From contig NZ_JBDSPJ010000016.1 in the NCBI RefSeq assembly GCF_039912695.1, positions 1 through 59,354 on the forward strand: DNA of 59,354 nt, given 5' to 3'. The stretch is from Pseudolysinimonas_A sp039912695 (GTDB lineage Bacteria > Actinomycetota > Actinomycetes > Actinomycetales > Microbacteriaceae). The first letter of the stretch is position 1, and the number at the start of each line of letters is the position of its first letter. Both the position numbers and the translations under genes were made by a program. Of this stretch, positions 7,855-16,225 are shown one piece after another. The notes beneath the pieces are model-generated. The model saw only the letters and a list, made by a program, of their open reading frames with translations. It was not told where the DNA came from and did no database searches.

Positions 7855-8240
7855 AAGTGCTGCTCGACACGCACTCACTCATTTGGGCACTGACCGATCC
7901 ATCCCTACTGTCCCCCAAAGCGAGAGAAGTGATCGGCGCGCGCAGCAACGAACTCGTCGTTTCGGCGGCGAGCGCGTGGGAAATCGCGATCAAGTACCGC
8001 AATGGACGTCTGCCCCAGCTCGAGTCCACCGTTCTGTCGTACGAGGCTCAGCTGGCAACCCTCGGAACGGTTGAACTCGCGATCTCAACAGCCCACGCCC
8101 TGCTGGCCGGCCGCCTCGTCTGGGCGCACAAGGACCCCTTCGATCGGATGCTCGCCGCCCAGAGCATGCTCGAAAACGCCCCGTTGATCACCAGCGATTC
8201 AGTATTCGAGGGTCTGCCTGCGGTGCAGACCATCTGGTGA
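7851..8240 (+). CDS. PIN-domain toxin (VapC-like ribonuclease)
   Basis: Predicted RNase toxin of 129 residues. PIN-domain acidic residues are present: Asp in KVLLDTHSLIWAL near residue 6, Glu in SAASAWEIAIKY, and Asp in HKDPFDRMLAAQ, with a late LITSDSVFEGL. This subgroup (short PIN proteins with DPFDR) usually pairs with Phd/YefM antitoxins, as here. The GTG at 7851 overlapping the antitoxin stop is chosen over an in-frame GTG at 7836. It ends only nine bases before the stop of moaD on the other strand. The pair sits between the two halves of the molybdopterin genes. Confidence 0.87.
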   Translation: MKVLLDTHSLIWALTDPSLLSPKAREVIGARSNELVVSAASAWEIAIKYRNGRLPQLESTVLSYEAQLATLGTVELAISTAHALLAGRLVWAHKDPFDRMLAAQSMLENAPLITSDSVFEGLPAVQTIW

Positions 8241-8249
8241 GCTGGAGCG

Positions 8250-8486
8250 TCATCCGCCCGAGAACGGCGGAAGAACATCCACCTTCGCGGTGATGGTGCG
8301 GTTTGCGTCGCGGGTGACGACACCGTCAACCAGGAACGACCCCGATTCGAGCACCTTCGCCATCGCGGGGTAGCGCTCAAGCAGGATGCCGCGCAGTTCG
8401 CCGACGGATGCCGCGAAGACGTTCTCCTCGTCGCGCCCGGCTACCTCGGCCGCGGCCGCGAAGTACCGAACGAGCACCTCAGCCAC
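8250..8486 (-). CDS. moaD: Molybdopterin synthase sulfur carrier subunit MoaD
   Basis: A 78-residue ubiquitin-like sulfur carrier ending in PPFSGG. The terminal Gly-Gly is the site adenylated by MoeB and converted to thiocarboxylate for MoaE. The N-terminal VLVRYFAAAAEVAGRDEE and central GELRGILLERYP fit the MoaD fold. GTG 8486 overlaps the last bases of moaA by eight; a second in-frame GTG at 8477 would also be possible. It is co-transcribed with moaA and converges on the toxin gene. Confidence 0.92.
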   Translation of the reverse strand: MAEVLVRYFAAAAEVAGRDEENVFAASVGELRGILLERYPAMAKVLESGSFLVDGVVTRDANRTITAKVDVLPPFSGG

Positions 8487-9546
8487 CGATGGCACCCATT
8501 GAGCGCACGGGACGGTGGAAGTCGTCGGCGTTGATGCCGTGGCCGGCCTGCTTGTTCCACATCGCGCCGCGCCAGTACTGGGCGATGAGGTCATCCGAAG
8601 ACCCGTCGCGCAGCAGCGAGCGGAGGTCGGTTTCGTCGTCGCCGAACAGGCAGGAGCGCACCGTTCCTTCGGCGGTCAGCCGGGTGCGGTCGCAGGCTTC
8701 GCAGAACGAACGGGTAACCGACGCAATGATTCCTACGGTGGCGGGGCCGCCATCCACGAACCACTCTTCCGCGGGCGCGGACGGGTCTTCGCGGCCGGCT
8801 TCGGTCAGAGCGAACCGCGACCCGAGTTCTGCGAGCAGTTCGGCGGCTGAGACCAGGTTTTCGCGCCGCCAGGTCTCGTCGGCATCAAGCGGCATCTGCT
8901 CGATGAAACGCAGGCGCACGTCGTTCGCGAGCGCCCAGGCGAGCAGGTCGCCGGCATCCGGCAGGGTCTCGCGCAGCGCGACGGCGTTGATCTTGATCGG
9001 CCCGAGTCCGGCTTCTCGGGCGGCATCCAAACCGCGCAGCACTGCCGGCAGCCGATCGCGGCGGGTGACGGCGGCGAAGTGCTCGCGGTCGATCGTGTCG
9101 AGCGAGACGTTGATGCGCGTCAGGCCCGCCTCGGCCAGCGCGGCGGCCCGACGGTCGAGCCCGACGCCGTTCGTCGTCATCGACAGTTCCACCCCGGGAG
9201 CTGCGAGAGCCGAGAGCCGGATGATGTCCACCAGATCGGGGCGCGTCAGCGGCTCACCCCCGGTGAACCGCACTTCGCGAACGCCGAGGTCGCGCGCACC
9301 GATGCCGACGAGCCGCGCGATCTCGTGCGCTGACAGCAGCTCGTCCGTCGGGATGACCGGGAGCCCCTCGGCGGGCATGCAGTAGGTGCAGCGCAGCGAG
9401 CAAGCCGACGTGATTGACACCCGCAGGTCGTGCGCCACCCGGCCGAAAGAGTCGACGAGTTCGGCGCTGTCGGGGCGACCCTCCATCGATGGGGCCGTGG
9501 ACGGATCGCGACGCAACGCCGGGATCCCGAGGGCGACCGACGACAT
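8479..9546 (-). CDS. moaA: GTP 3',8-cyclase MoaA (radical SAM)
   Basis: First enzyme of molybdopterin synthesis; makes 3',8-cyclo-7,8-dihydro-GTP from GTP. The protein has 355 residues. The radical-SAM cluster motif CSLRCTYC lies near residue 49. EVRFTGGEPLTRPDL and LSMTTNGVGLDRRA follow. The second iron-sulfur site is SFCEACDRTRLTAEG plus the later Cys in RSCLF, and the protein ends in the functional Gly-Gly. ATG 9546 is preceded by TAGGCT six bases upstream and no spaced Shine-Dalgarno sequence, so it is probably leaderless. It forms a two-gene unit with moaD and is divergent from the lipoprotein gene at 9.6 kb. Confidence 0.95.
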   Translation of the reverse strand: MSSVALGIPALRRDPSTAPSMEGRPDSAELVDSFGRVAHDLRVSITSACSLRCTYCMPAEGLPVIPTDELLSAHEIARLVGIGARDLGVREVRFTGGEPLTRPDLVDIIRLSALAAPGVELSMTTNGVGLDRRAAALAEAGLTRINVSLDTIDREHFAAVTRRDRLPAVLRGLDAAREAGLGPIKINAVALRETLPDAGDLLAWALANDVRLRFIEQMPLDADETWRRENLVSAAELLAELGSRFALTEAGREDPSAPAEEWFVDGGPATVGIIASVTRSFCEACDRTRLTAEGTVRSCLFGDDETDLRSLLRDGSSDDLIAQYWRGAMWNKQAGHGINADDFHRPVRSMGAIGG

Positions 9547-9552
9547 CCCCTC

Positions 9553-9558
9553 AGCCTA
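9553..9558 (-). promoter_or_regulatory. Predicted -10 box of moaA-moaD (leaderless)
   Basis: TAGGCT on the minus strand with exactly six bases before the moaA ATG. The purines between box and ATG abut the start codon and are too close to act as a ribosome site. Confidence 0.5.
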
Positions 9559-9618
9559 CGGCGCGGATGTTTGCGAAAGCCCGGACATGAGGTTGACTGA
9601 CGAGTCGAGGAGGCGCGC

Positions 9619-10764
9619 ATGGCAGGGGCACGACGACGCAGGATCACACGCGCCGCGATGGTTCTCGCGATCGCTCTGCCGCTCTCCGCCTGCGCAGCCT
9701 CGCCCGCCAGCAGCCATCTCGACCTCCGGTCGGCAGGGTGCCCCGACGACATTCGCATTCAGACGGATGCCATGCCGCGCGTCGAACTGGGCTTCCTGTA
9801 CGGCTTGCTTGACCCGCATCACTATGAGCTCGGCGCCCACGAGGTGTCGGGCCCGCTCGTCTTCGAGGGGCGGGCAACGGGCGTGCGCCTCACCATCCTC
9901 ACCGGCGACGCGACCGACGGGGTGAGCGGCAACGTCGCCCTCTACGACGACCCGTCGCTTCTGTTGGCGGCGGTTGACACCGATCAGGCGATGGTCGACA
10001 GTGTGCGGTATCCGACGGTCGGGGTGTTTGCGCCCCTCGCGAAAGACCCGCGGATCATCTACTGGGATGCCAACGTCTACCCGAAGGTGAGCAGCATCGG
10101 AGGCCTCGGCGCGACTCTCACGCCAGACGGGTCGACGGTCGTCCCGGTCGTCGCGGCTGAGCCGACACTGTTCGACGACTACCTTCTCGGCAAGAAGCTG
10201 CTTCGCGCAGATCAGGTCACGGTTGGCCCGGTGAGCCTCGCCACATTTGCGCGTGCCAACGGCATCTCGGCCCAACAGGGCGACGCACTCATCGATCCCT
10301 ACGTGTTCGCGCAACCCGACGCCTACCCCGATACGATCCGCTCGCAATTCGCCGACGATGTCGGTTACACCCGCGACGCCGGGGTGCTGTCGGCCCGACG
10401 CCAGACCATCGTTCGCTACGCCGACTGCCTGCGTGAACTCGTTCCGCTCTTTCAGCGGTCACTGATCGGGTACGTCACCAGCCCCGATGCGACGACAGCT
10501 CTCATCGTCGACCTCGCAGCCGCCTACGGCGACGACACCTACCCGACTGACGTCGCGGTGCAGGCTGCAACGCGACTGAGCACCGAGCATTTCGTGGGAA
10601 ATGGCCGCGACGACACCGTTGGCGACCTCGACATCGGACGGGTGCGCGGCCTCATCGACGACGCGCGACCGCTGCTCATTAAGGCCGGGGTCGATGTTCC
10701 GTCACGCGTTCAGCCTGACGACTTCGTGACCAACGAGTTCATCGACCGGTCGATCGGTTTCTAG
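9619..10764 (+). CDS. Lipoprotein resembling ABC substrate-binding proteins, substrate unknown
   Basis: A 381-residue exported protein. The N-terminus MAGARRRR is followed by a hydrophobic stretch and the lipobox PLSAC (Cys at residue 25). The mature part looks like an NMT1/SsuA-type periplasmic-binding fold: VSGPLVFEGRATGVRL, IIYWDANVYPKVSSIGGLG, a domain-swap region DDYLLGKKLL, and DALIDPYVFAQPDAYP. This reading comes from local patterns and no close family was recognised. GAGGAGG lies nine bases before the ATG. No permease or ATPase is adjacent, so any transporter partner is elsewhere. It is divergent from moaA, but a link to molybdenum is not shown. Confidence 0.75.
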   Translation: MAGARRRRITRAAMVLAIALPLSACAASPASSHLDLRSAGCPDDIRIQTDAMPRVELGFLYGLLDPHHYELGAHEVSGPLVFEGRATGVRLTILTGDATDGVSGNVALYDDPSLLLAAVDTDQAMVDSVRYPTVGVFAPLAKDPRIIYWDANVYPKVSSIGGLGATLTPDGSTVVPVVAAEPTLFDDYLLGKKLLRADQVTVGPVSLATFARANGISAQQGDALIDPYVFAQPDAYPDTIRSQFADDVGYTRDAGVLSARRQTIVRYADCLRELVPLFQRSLIGYVTSPDATTALIVDLAAAYGDDTYPTDVAVQAATRLSTEHFVGNGRDDTVGDLDIGRVRGLIDDARPLLIKAGVDVPSRVQPDDFVTNEFIDRSIGF

Positions 10765-10790
10765 CCTCGCCCGGCGCTCCTGACCGCCAA

Positions 10791-11816
10791 CTACCGCGCG
10801 GCAGAACCCTCGACGTAGTCGGTGTCGGTCTGCTTCCAGGCGAACAGCGAACGCAGTTCCTTACCGGTCGACTCGATGGGGTGTGCGGCACCCTTGGCGC
10901 GCAGCGCGAGGAACTCGGGCGCGCCGGCATCCTGATCGGCGATGAAGCGCTTCGCGAACGCACCCGACTGGATGTCGCCGAGCACCTGCTTCATGTGCTC
11001 CTTGACCGACGGGTCGATCACGCGCGGGCCCGAGACGTAGTCGCCGTATTCGGCGGTGTCAGACACGGACCAACGCTGCTTCGCGATGCCGCCCTCCCAC
11101 ATCAGGTCGACGATCAGCTTCAGCTCGTGCAGTACCTCGAAGTACGCGATCTCCGGCTGGTAGCCCGCCTCGACCAGGGTCTCGAAGCCATACATGACGA
11201 GCTGCGAAGTGCCGCCGCAGAGCACCGACTGCTCACCGAACAGGTCAGTTTCGGTCTCTTCGGTGAAGGTGGTCTTGATGACGCCGGCGCGGGTGCCACC
11301 GATCGCCTTCGCGTACGACAGGGCGGTCGCCCAGGCGTCGCCCGAGGCGTCGCGCTCGACGGCGATGATGTCCGGGATGCCGCGGCCCGCGACGAACTCG
11401 CGACGCACCGTGTGGCCGGGGGCCTTCGGGGCGATCAGGATGACGTCGATTCCCTCGGGGGCGTCGATGTAGCCGAAGCGGATGTTGAAGCCGTGCGCGA
11501 AGGCCAGCGTCTTGCCGGGAGCCAGGTTGTCTTTAATGCTGTCGGCGTAAATGCCACGCTGGTGCTGGTCGGGCGCGAGGATCATGACGAGGTCAGCCCA
11601 CTTGGTGGCGTCGGCGACGTTGAGCACCTTGAAGCCGTCTTCTTCGGCTTTCGCGGTCGACTTCGAGCCGTCCTTCAGGGCGATGACGACCTCGACACCG
11701 GAGTCGCGCAGGTTCTGCGCGTGGGCGTGGCCCTGCGAGCCATAGCCGACGATGGCCACCTTCTTGCTCTGGATGATCGAGAGGTCAGCGTCTTTGTCGT
11801 AGAAGATCTCAGCCAT
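10791..11816 (-). CDS. ilvC: Ketol-acid reductoisomerase IlvC (class I, NADP)
   Basis: Second step of isoleucine/valine synthesis: Mg-dependent isomerisation and NADPH reduction of acetolactate or acetohydroxybutyrate. At 341 residues it is a short class I enzyme. Visible blocks are KVAIVGYGSQGHAHAQNLRD (NADP loop), LIAPKAPGHTVRREFV, TETDLFGEQSVLCGGTSQL, whose Asp and Glu bind magnesium, and the C-terminal knotted helical domain with VSDTAEYGDYVSGPRV. ATG 11816 has a purine-rich ribosome site (GAAGGAACG). It is the last gene of ilvD-ilvB-ilvN-ilvC, 55 bases after ilvN, with a GC-rich hairpin in the gap. Confidence 0.97.
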   Translation of the reverse strand: MAEIFYDKDADLSIIQSKKVAIVGYGSQGHAHAQNLRDSGVEVVIALKDGSKSTAKAEEDGFKVLNVADATKWADLVMILAPDQHQRGIYADSIKDNLAPGKTLAFAHGFNIRFGYIDAPEGIDVILIAPKAPGHTVRREFVAGRGIPDIIAVERDASGDAWATALSYAKAIGGTRAGVIKTTFTEETETDLFGEQSVLCGGTSQLVMYGFETLVEAGYQPEIAYFEVLHELKLIVDLMWEGGIAKQRWSVSDTAEYGDYVSGPRVIDPSVKEHMKQVLGDIQSGAFAKRFIADQDAGAPEFLALRAKGAAHPIESTGKELRSLFAWKQTDTDYVEGSAAR

Positions 11817-11854
11817 TACTTCGTTCCTTCGGTTTCAGTGTTCTTAGTTTTACG

Positions 11855-11869
11855 CCGCCCGGAGGGCGG
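11855..11869 (-). promoter_or_regulatory. GC-rich hairpin between ilvN and ilvC
   Basis: CCGCCC / GGGCGG with a three-base loop lies directly after the ilvN stop, about 40 bases before ilvC. There is no U-tract, so it is more likely a partial terminator or an mRNA-stability or processing element that tunes ilvC relative to ilvBN. Confidence 0.4.
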
Positions 11870-11871
11870 GC

Positions 11872-12381
11872 CTAATTCTTAAATACGCGTTCGGTGATGC
11901 TCTTGCCGCCGCGGCCGATCGCGAGAAGACCCGACTGCGCGATCTCCTTGATGCCGTAGGGCTCGAGCATGCGCAGCAGCGCTTGCACCTTGCCGCTGTC
12001 GCCGGTGACCTCGATCACGAGGGCGTCGGGAGCGACATCCACCACCCGCGCGCGGAACAGGGTCACCGCCTCGAGAATCTGCGACCGGCTGGTGTTATCG
12101 ACCTTGACCTTGACGAGCAGGTGTTCGCGCTGCACCGACGCGTCAGGGTCGAGTTTGACGATCTTGATCACGTTGACCAGCTTGTTGAGCTGCTTGGTGA
12201 CCTGTTCCAGCGGCTGGTCTTCGACATCCACCACGACGGTGATGCGCGACAGCTCGGGAATCTCGCTCAACCCCACCGCGAGCGACTCGATGTTGAAGCC
12301 GCGGCGCGCGAAGAGTCCGGCGACTCGGGTCAGCAGACCCGGCTTGTCCTCAACGAGGAGAGACAGCACATGACGGCTCAT
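11872..12381 (-). CDS. ilvN: Acetolactate synthase small (regulatory) subunit IlvN
   Basis: Regulatory subunit of 169 residues that activates IlvB and gives valine feedback inhibition. An N-terminal ACT domain begins SRHVLSLLVEDKPGLLTRVAGLF with FNIESLAV following. A second ACT-like domain covers about residues 80-160 (REHLLVKVKVDN, DVAPDALVIEVTG). ATG 12381 overlaps the ilvB stop as ATGA, matching the need for equal subunit synthesis. Length and motifs are normal. Confidence 0.96.
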   Translation of the reverse strand: MSRHVLSLLVEDKPGLLTRVAGLFARRGFNIESLAVGLSEIPELSRITVVVDVEDQPLEQVTKQLNKLVNVIKIVKLDPDASVQREHLLVKVKVDNTSRSQILEAVTLFRARVVDVAPDALVIEVTGDSGKVQALLRMLEPYGIKEIAQSGLLAIGRGGKSITERVFKN

Positions 12382-14216
12382 TCTTCGTCCCAATCCGGTG
12401 CCGCATCCCGTGCGTACTGCACCTGCGAGTTGCCGACACCCTGTGGCACCATCGGCCACACCATCGCGTCACGGCTCACGATGAAATCGATGACGACAGG
12501 TCGGTCGTTGGTCGCGATCGCCAGCTTGATGGCGGGATCGATCTCTTCCGGCTTGGTGACCCGGATGCCGAGGGCGCCATACGCTTCGGCCAACTTCACA
12601 AAGTCGGGAATCATCCGCGTCTGCTCGTCAGGGCCGGTGTGCCCCGTGTTGAGGTCGGTGAACGAGTGGCGACCGTCGTAGAACAGCGACTGCCACTGGC
12701 GCACCATGCCGAGCGACGAGTTGTTGATGATCGCGACCTTGATCGGGATGTCGTTGATCGTGCAGGTGGCCAACTCCTGGTTGGTCATCTGGAAGCAGCC
12801 GTCGCCGTCGATCGCCCAGACCAGACGGTCGGGTTCGGCAACCTTCGCCCCCATGGCGGCGGGGACGGCGTAGCCCATCGTGCCGGCGCCGCCCGAGTTG
12901 AGCCAGGCGTGCGGGCGCTCGTACTTGATGAACTGGGCGGCCCACATCTGGTGTTGACCGACTCCGGCGGCATAGATCGCTTCGGGGCCCGACAGCTGCC
13001 CGATGCGCTCGATGACCGTTTGCGGGGCGAGGAGGCCGTCATCCGGATCGTCGGTGTAGCCCAGCGGGAAGTTCTCGCGGAGCTGGTTGAGCCGCACCCA
13101 CCACTCGGCGATGTCAGCCTTCTGCTTGCCGGCAGCCTCCTTGTAGGCGTCGAGCAGGTCAACGAGCACATCCTTGAGGTCACCGACGATCGGCACATCG
13201 GCCTGCTTGATCTTGCCGATCTCGGCCGGGTCGATGTCGACGTGCACGATCTTCGCGTGCGGCGCGAATTCGGCAACACGGCCGGTCACCCGGTCGTCGA
13301 AGCGGGCACCGAGCGCGACGATCAGGTCGCTCTCCTGAAGGGCGAGCACCGCGGGCACCGTGCCGTGCATGCCCGGCATCCCGAGGTTCTGCTGGTGCGA
13401 GTCGGGGAACGCGCCACGCGCCATGAGGGTCGTGACGACGGGGGCGCCGCAGGCTTCCGCGAACTTCAGCAGTTCGGGCGACGCCTCGGCACGGATGACG
13501 CCGCCACCCACGTAGAGCACGGGACGCTTCGACTCGAACAGCAGTTCGGCGGCGGCGGTGATCTGCTTGCCGTGGGCCTTCGTGACCGGACGGTAGCCGG
13601 GGAGGTCGAGTTTCGGCGGCCAGTTGAAGGTCATCGGACCCTGCTGCGCATCCTTCGTGATGTCGACCAGCACCGGCCCCGGGCGACCTGTCGTCGCGAT
13701 GAGGTATGCGGAGGCGATCGCCTCGGGAATGTCCTCGGCGCGCTTCACCAGAAATGAGTGCTTGGTGATCGGCATCGTGATGCCGACGATGTCGATCTCT
13801 TGGAAGGCGTCAGTCCCCATCAGGTGGCTGAACACCTGCCCGGTGATCGCGATCATCGGCACCGAGTCCATGTGAGCATCGGCGATGGCGGTGACGAGGT
13901 TGGTCGCACCCGGTCCCGAGGTGGCGATCGCAACACCCACCCGGCCCGATGCGGCGGCGTAGCCCTCGGCAGCGTGCCCGGCACCCTGCTCGTGACGCAC
14001 CAGGATGTGACGGATCGAGGTCGAGGCCATCAACTCGTCGTAGAACGGCATGATCGCGCCGCCCGGGAGGCCGAAGACATCCGTGACGCCCAGCTTTTCG
14101 AGCGAGGCGAGGATGGCCCCTGAGCCGGTCATTTTCTGGCCGTTGCGTGGGGGGCCGTTTTCGGCTCGAGCTGGGCTCGGAGTCGCGGGCTCGGTGTCGC
14201 TGCGAGCGGCGTTCAT
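12378..14216 (-). CDS. ilvB: Acetolactate synthase large (catalytic) subunit IlvB
   Basis: Thiamine-diphosphate enzyme that condenses two pyruvates, or pyruvate and 2-ketobutyrate; 612 residues. It carries the catalytic Glu in ILVRHEQGAGHAAEGYA, FAD-binding central-domain sequence GMPGMHGTVPAVLALQESDL, and the ThDP-binding GDGCFQMTNQELATCTINDI. An extra Pro/Ser-rich stretch of about 28 residues precedes the core (MTGSGAILASLEKLG). ATG 14216 has AAAGGA six bases upstream. It lies 39 bases downstream of ilvD and is overlapped by ilvN. Confidence 0.97.
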   Translation of the reverse strand: MNAARSDTEPATPSPARAENGPPRNGQKMTGSGAILASLEKLGVTDVFGLPGGAIMPFYDELMASTSIRHILVRHEQGAGHAAEGYAAASGRVGVAIATSGPGATNLVTAIADAHMDSVPMIAITGQVFSHLMGTDAFQEIDIVGITMPITKHSFLVKRAEDIPEAIASAYLIATTGRPGPVLVDITKDAQQGPMTFNWPPKLDLPGYRPVTKAHGKQITAAAELLFESKRPVLYVGGGVIRAEASPELLKFAEACGAPVVTTLMARGAFPDSHQQNLGMPGMHGTVPAVLALQESDLIVALGARFDDRVTGRVAEFAPHAKIVHVDIDPAEIGKIKQADVPIVGDLKDVLVDLLDAYKEAAGKQKADIAEWWVRLNQLRENFPLGYTDDPDDGLLAPQTVIERIGQLSGPEAIYAAGVGQHQMWAAQFIKYERPHAWLNSGGAGTMGYAVPAAMGAKVAEPDRLVWAIDGDGCFQMTNQELATCTINDIPIKVAIINNSSLGMVRQWQSLFYDGRHSFTDLNTGHTGPDEQTRMIPDFVKLAEAYGALGIRVTKPEEIDPAIKLAIATNDRPVVIDFIVSRDAMVWPMVPQGVGNSQVQYARDAAPDWDEE

Positions 14217-14255
14217 GAGTGGTCCTTTAGGAGCGAGATGGGATGCGGGAGCGGG

Positions 14256-15977
14256 CTACCCCGTGACCGCACCCTCCGCGGCGGAGTGCACGAGCTTGGA
14301 GTATTTCGCGAGAACGCCACGGGTATAGCGCGGAGGCAGTGGTGCCCAGCCGTCACGGCGGGCTTCCAACTCGGCCGCCTCGACCAGTAGGTCGATGGAC
14401 CGGGCGGCGATATCGACCCGTATCAGATCACCATCACGCACGAAGGCGATAGGACCTGAGTCCACCGCTTCCGGTGCAACGTGGCCGATGCACAGGCCGG
14501 TTGTGCCGCCCGAGAATCTGCCGTCTGTCAATAGTAGGACATCTTTTCCGAGGCCCGCGCCCTTGATCGCAGCGGTGATGGCGAGCATCTCGCGCATCCC
14601 CGGCCCGCCCTTGGGTCCTTCGTAGCGGATAACCACGACGTCGCCGTGCTTGATCTGCCCGGCCGCGAGGGCATCCATCGCGGCCCGCTCGCGTTCGAAT
14701 ACGCGAGCCGGCCCTTCGAAGGTGGCCGCGTCGAACCCGGCAGTCTTCACAACCGCACCGTCGGGGGCCATCGAACCCTTGAGGATCGTGAGGCCACCGG
14801 TGGCGTGAATCGGCTTGTCGAGCGGCTTGAGTACCTCGCCGTCGAGTGGCGGCGGGTTGAGTTCTTCGAGGTTCTCGCGCATCGTCTTGCCGGTCACGGT
14901 CATCACGTCGCCGTGCAGCAGACCGGCATCCAGTAGCGCCTTCATCAGCACCGGGATGCCGCCCCGGCGGTCGACATCGTTCATCACGTACTTGCCGAAC
15001 GGCTTCAGGTCGCCGACGTGCGGAACCTTCGCCCCGATCCGGTTGAAGTCGTCGAGGGTCAGTTCGACCTCGGCCTCGTGCGCGATCGCGAGGAGGTGAA
15101 GCACGATGTTGGTCGAGCCACCCAGCGCCATACCGACCGCGATGGCGTTCTCAAACGCCTCCTTGGTGAGGATCTGGCGCGCCGTGATGCCCTTGTTGAG
15201 CAGGTTGACGACGGCCTCGCCCGAGCGGTGCGCGTACATGTCGCGGCGTCCGTCTGAGGCTGCCGGGCTCGCGCTACCCGGAAGGCTCAGGCCCAGGGCC
15301 TCCGCCACCGACGCCATCGTGTTCGCGGTGTACATGCCGCCGCAGGCACCCATTCCCGGCGCGAACGCGCACTCGATGCGGTGGGCGTCTTCGAGGCTCA
15401 TCGTGCCGGCGAGCACCCCGCCGACCGCCTCGAAGGAGTCGATGATCGTGATGTCCTTTTCGGTGCCGTCGCTGAGGCGCACCCAGCCGGGTGCGATCGA
15501 ACCCGCGTAGAGGAACACCGACGCCAGGTCGAGACGCGCGGCGGCCATCAGCATGCCGGGGATGGACTTGTCACAGCCCGCGAGCAGCACTGAGCCATCG
15601 AGCCGCTCGGCCTGCATGACGACCTCGACGGAGTCGGCGATGACCTCACGGGAGACCAGCGAGAAGTGCATCCCCTCGTGGCCCATCGAGATGCCGTCGC
15701 TAACACTGACGGTGCCGAATTGGAGCGGGTACCCGCCGCCGGCGTGCACCCCCTCTTTCGCCGCCCTTGCGAGGCGATCGAGCGACAGGTTGCAGGGCGT
15801 GATCTCGTTCCACGACGACGCGATGCCGATCTGCGCCTTATCCCAGTCGGCGTCGCCCATGCCGACAGCGCGCAGCATCCCGCGGCTGGTGGTGGCTTCG
15901 ATTCCGTCGGTAACCGTGCGCGACCGTGGCTTGTGGTCCACCGCGGGCACGCCCGAGTTGGGGGATGTTTCCGGCAT
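14256..15977 (-). CDS. ilvD: Dihydroxy-acid dehydratase IlvD
   Basis: Fe-S dehydratase making the 2-keto acid precursors of valine and isoleucine; 573 residues. The three cluster cysteines typical of the 2Fe-2S type are present: NEITPCNLSL, LLAGCDKSIPG and GMGACGGMYTANTM. Also present are DGRFSGGTTGLCIGHVAPEA and the catalytic serine region near the C-terminus. ATG 15977 is preceded by TACCCT six bases upstream and no ribosome site, so a leaderless start is likely. It heads the operon ilvD-ilvB-ilvN-ilvC. Confidence 0.96.
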   Translation of the reverse strand: MPETSPNSGVPAVDHKPRSRTVTDGIEATTSRGMLRAVGMGDADWDKAQIGIASSWNEITPCNLSLDRLARAAKEGVHAGGGYPLQFGTVSVSDGISMGHEGMHFSLVSREVIADSVEVVMQAERLDGSVLLAGCDKSIPGMLMAAARLDLASVFLYAGSIAPGWVRLSDGTEKDITIIDSFEAVGGVLAGTMSLEDAHRIECAFAPGMGACGGMYTANTMASVAEALGLSLPGSASPAASDGRRDMYAHRSGEAVVNLLNKGITARQILTKEAFENAIAVGMALGGSTNIVLHLLAIAHEAEVELTLDDFNRIGAKVPHVGDLKPFGKYVMNDVDRRGGIPVLMKALLDAGLLHGDVMTVTGKTMRENLEELNPPPLDGEVLKPLDKPIHATGGLTILKGSMAPDGAVVKTAGFDAATFEGPARVFERERAAMDALAAGQIKHGDVVVIRYEGPKGGPGMREMLAITAAIKGAGLGKDVLLLTDGRFSGGTTGLCIGHVAPEAVDSGPIAFVRDGDLIRVDIAARSIDLLVEAAELEARRDGWAPLPPRYTRGVLAKYSKLVHSAAEGAVTG

Positions 15978-15983
15978 GTGACG

Positions 15984-15989
15984 AGGGTA
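15984..15989 (-). promoter_or_regulatory. Predicted -10 box of the ilv operon (leaderless)
   Basis: TACCCT on the minus strand, six bases before the ilvD ATG. If used, the mRNA begins at the start codon. That leaves no room for a transcribed attenuator in front of ilvD. Confidence 0.45.
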
Positions 15990-16075
15990 CCGCCCGCCCG
16001 GGCTCGCCGCCGTGAGGGTGCGGTGCTGTCGTGACCTCAGCGGGCGGCTGCCGCTCCTACCCCGCGTCCACCTGT

Positions 16076-16143
16076 TTCCGCGTTCTACGTCGCGCCCCGC
16101 GTTCTGCACCGCAGCAATTCGCGGAAGCCGACGTAAAACGCGG
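16076..16143. repeat. Three-copy CGCGTTYT motif and inverted repeat between the aldo/keto reductase and ilvD
   Basis: The motif CCGCGTTCTACGTCG (16078-16092) is repeated in part as CCCGCGTTCTGCACCGC (16097-16113). It appears again inverted at 16129-16143, complementary at 14 of 15 bases to the first copy. Another seven-base segment (16120-16126) can pair with 16076-16082 instead, giving two exclusive folds. It lies 3' of the reductase gene and 100-170 bases upstream of ilvD, so it may end or stabilise the reductase mRNA. The rest of the 248-base gap shows nothing recognisable beyond the ilvD promoter. Confidence 0.5.
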
Positions 16144-16225
16144 ATCCGGGGGAGCCTTCACGAGGCGCATGAGAGCCGGAGGGGGGTCTCGTCGAGATCG
16201 AGGAGTAGCGCGTGCGGCGGGGCGC

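Noticed and set aside
16078..16143. Ilv attenuator with leader peptide in front of ilvD
   Set aside because: The stem-loops lie upstream of the likely ilvD promoter (TACCCT at 15984-15989). A short frame through the region (MRLVKAPPDP...) has no run of Ile, Leu or Val codons.
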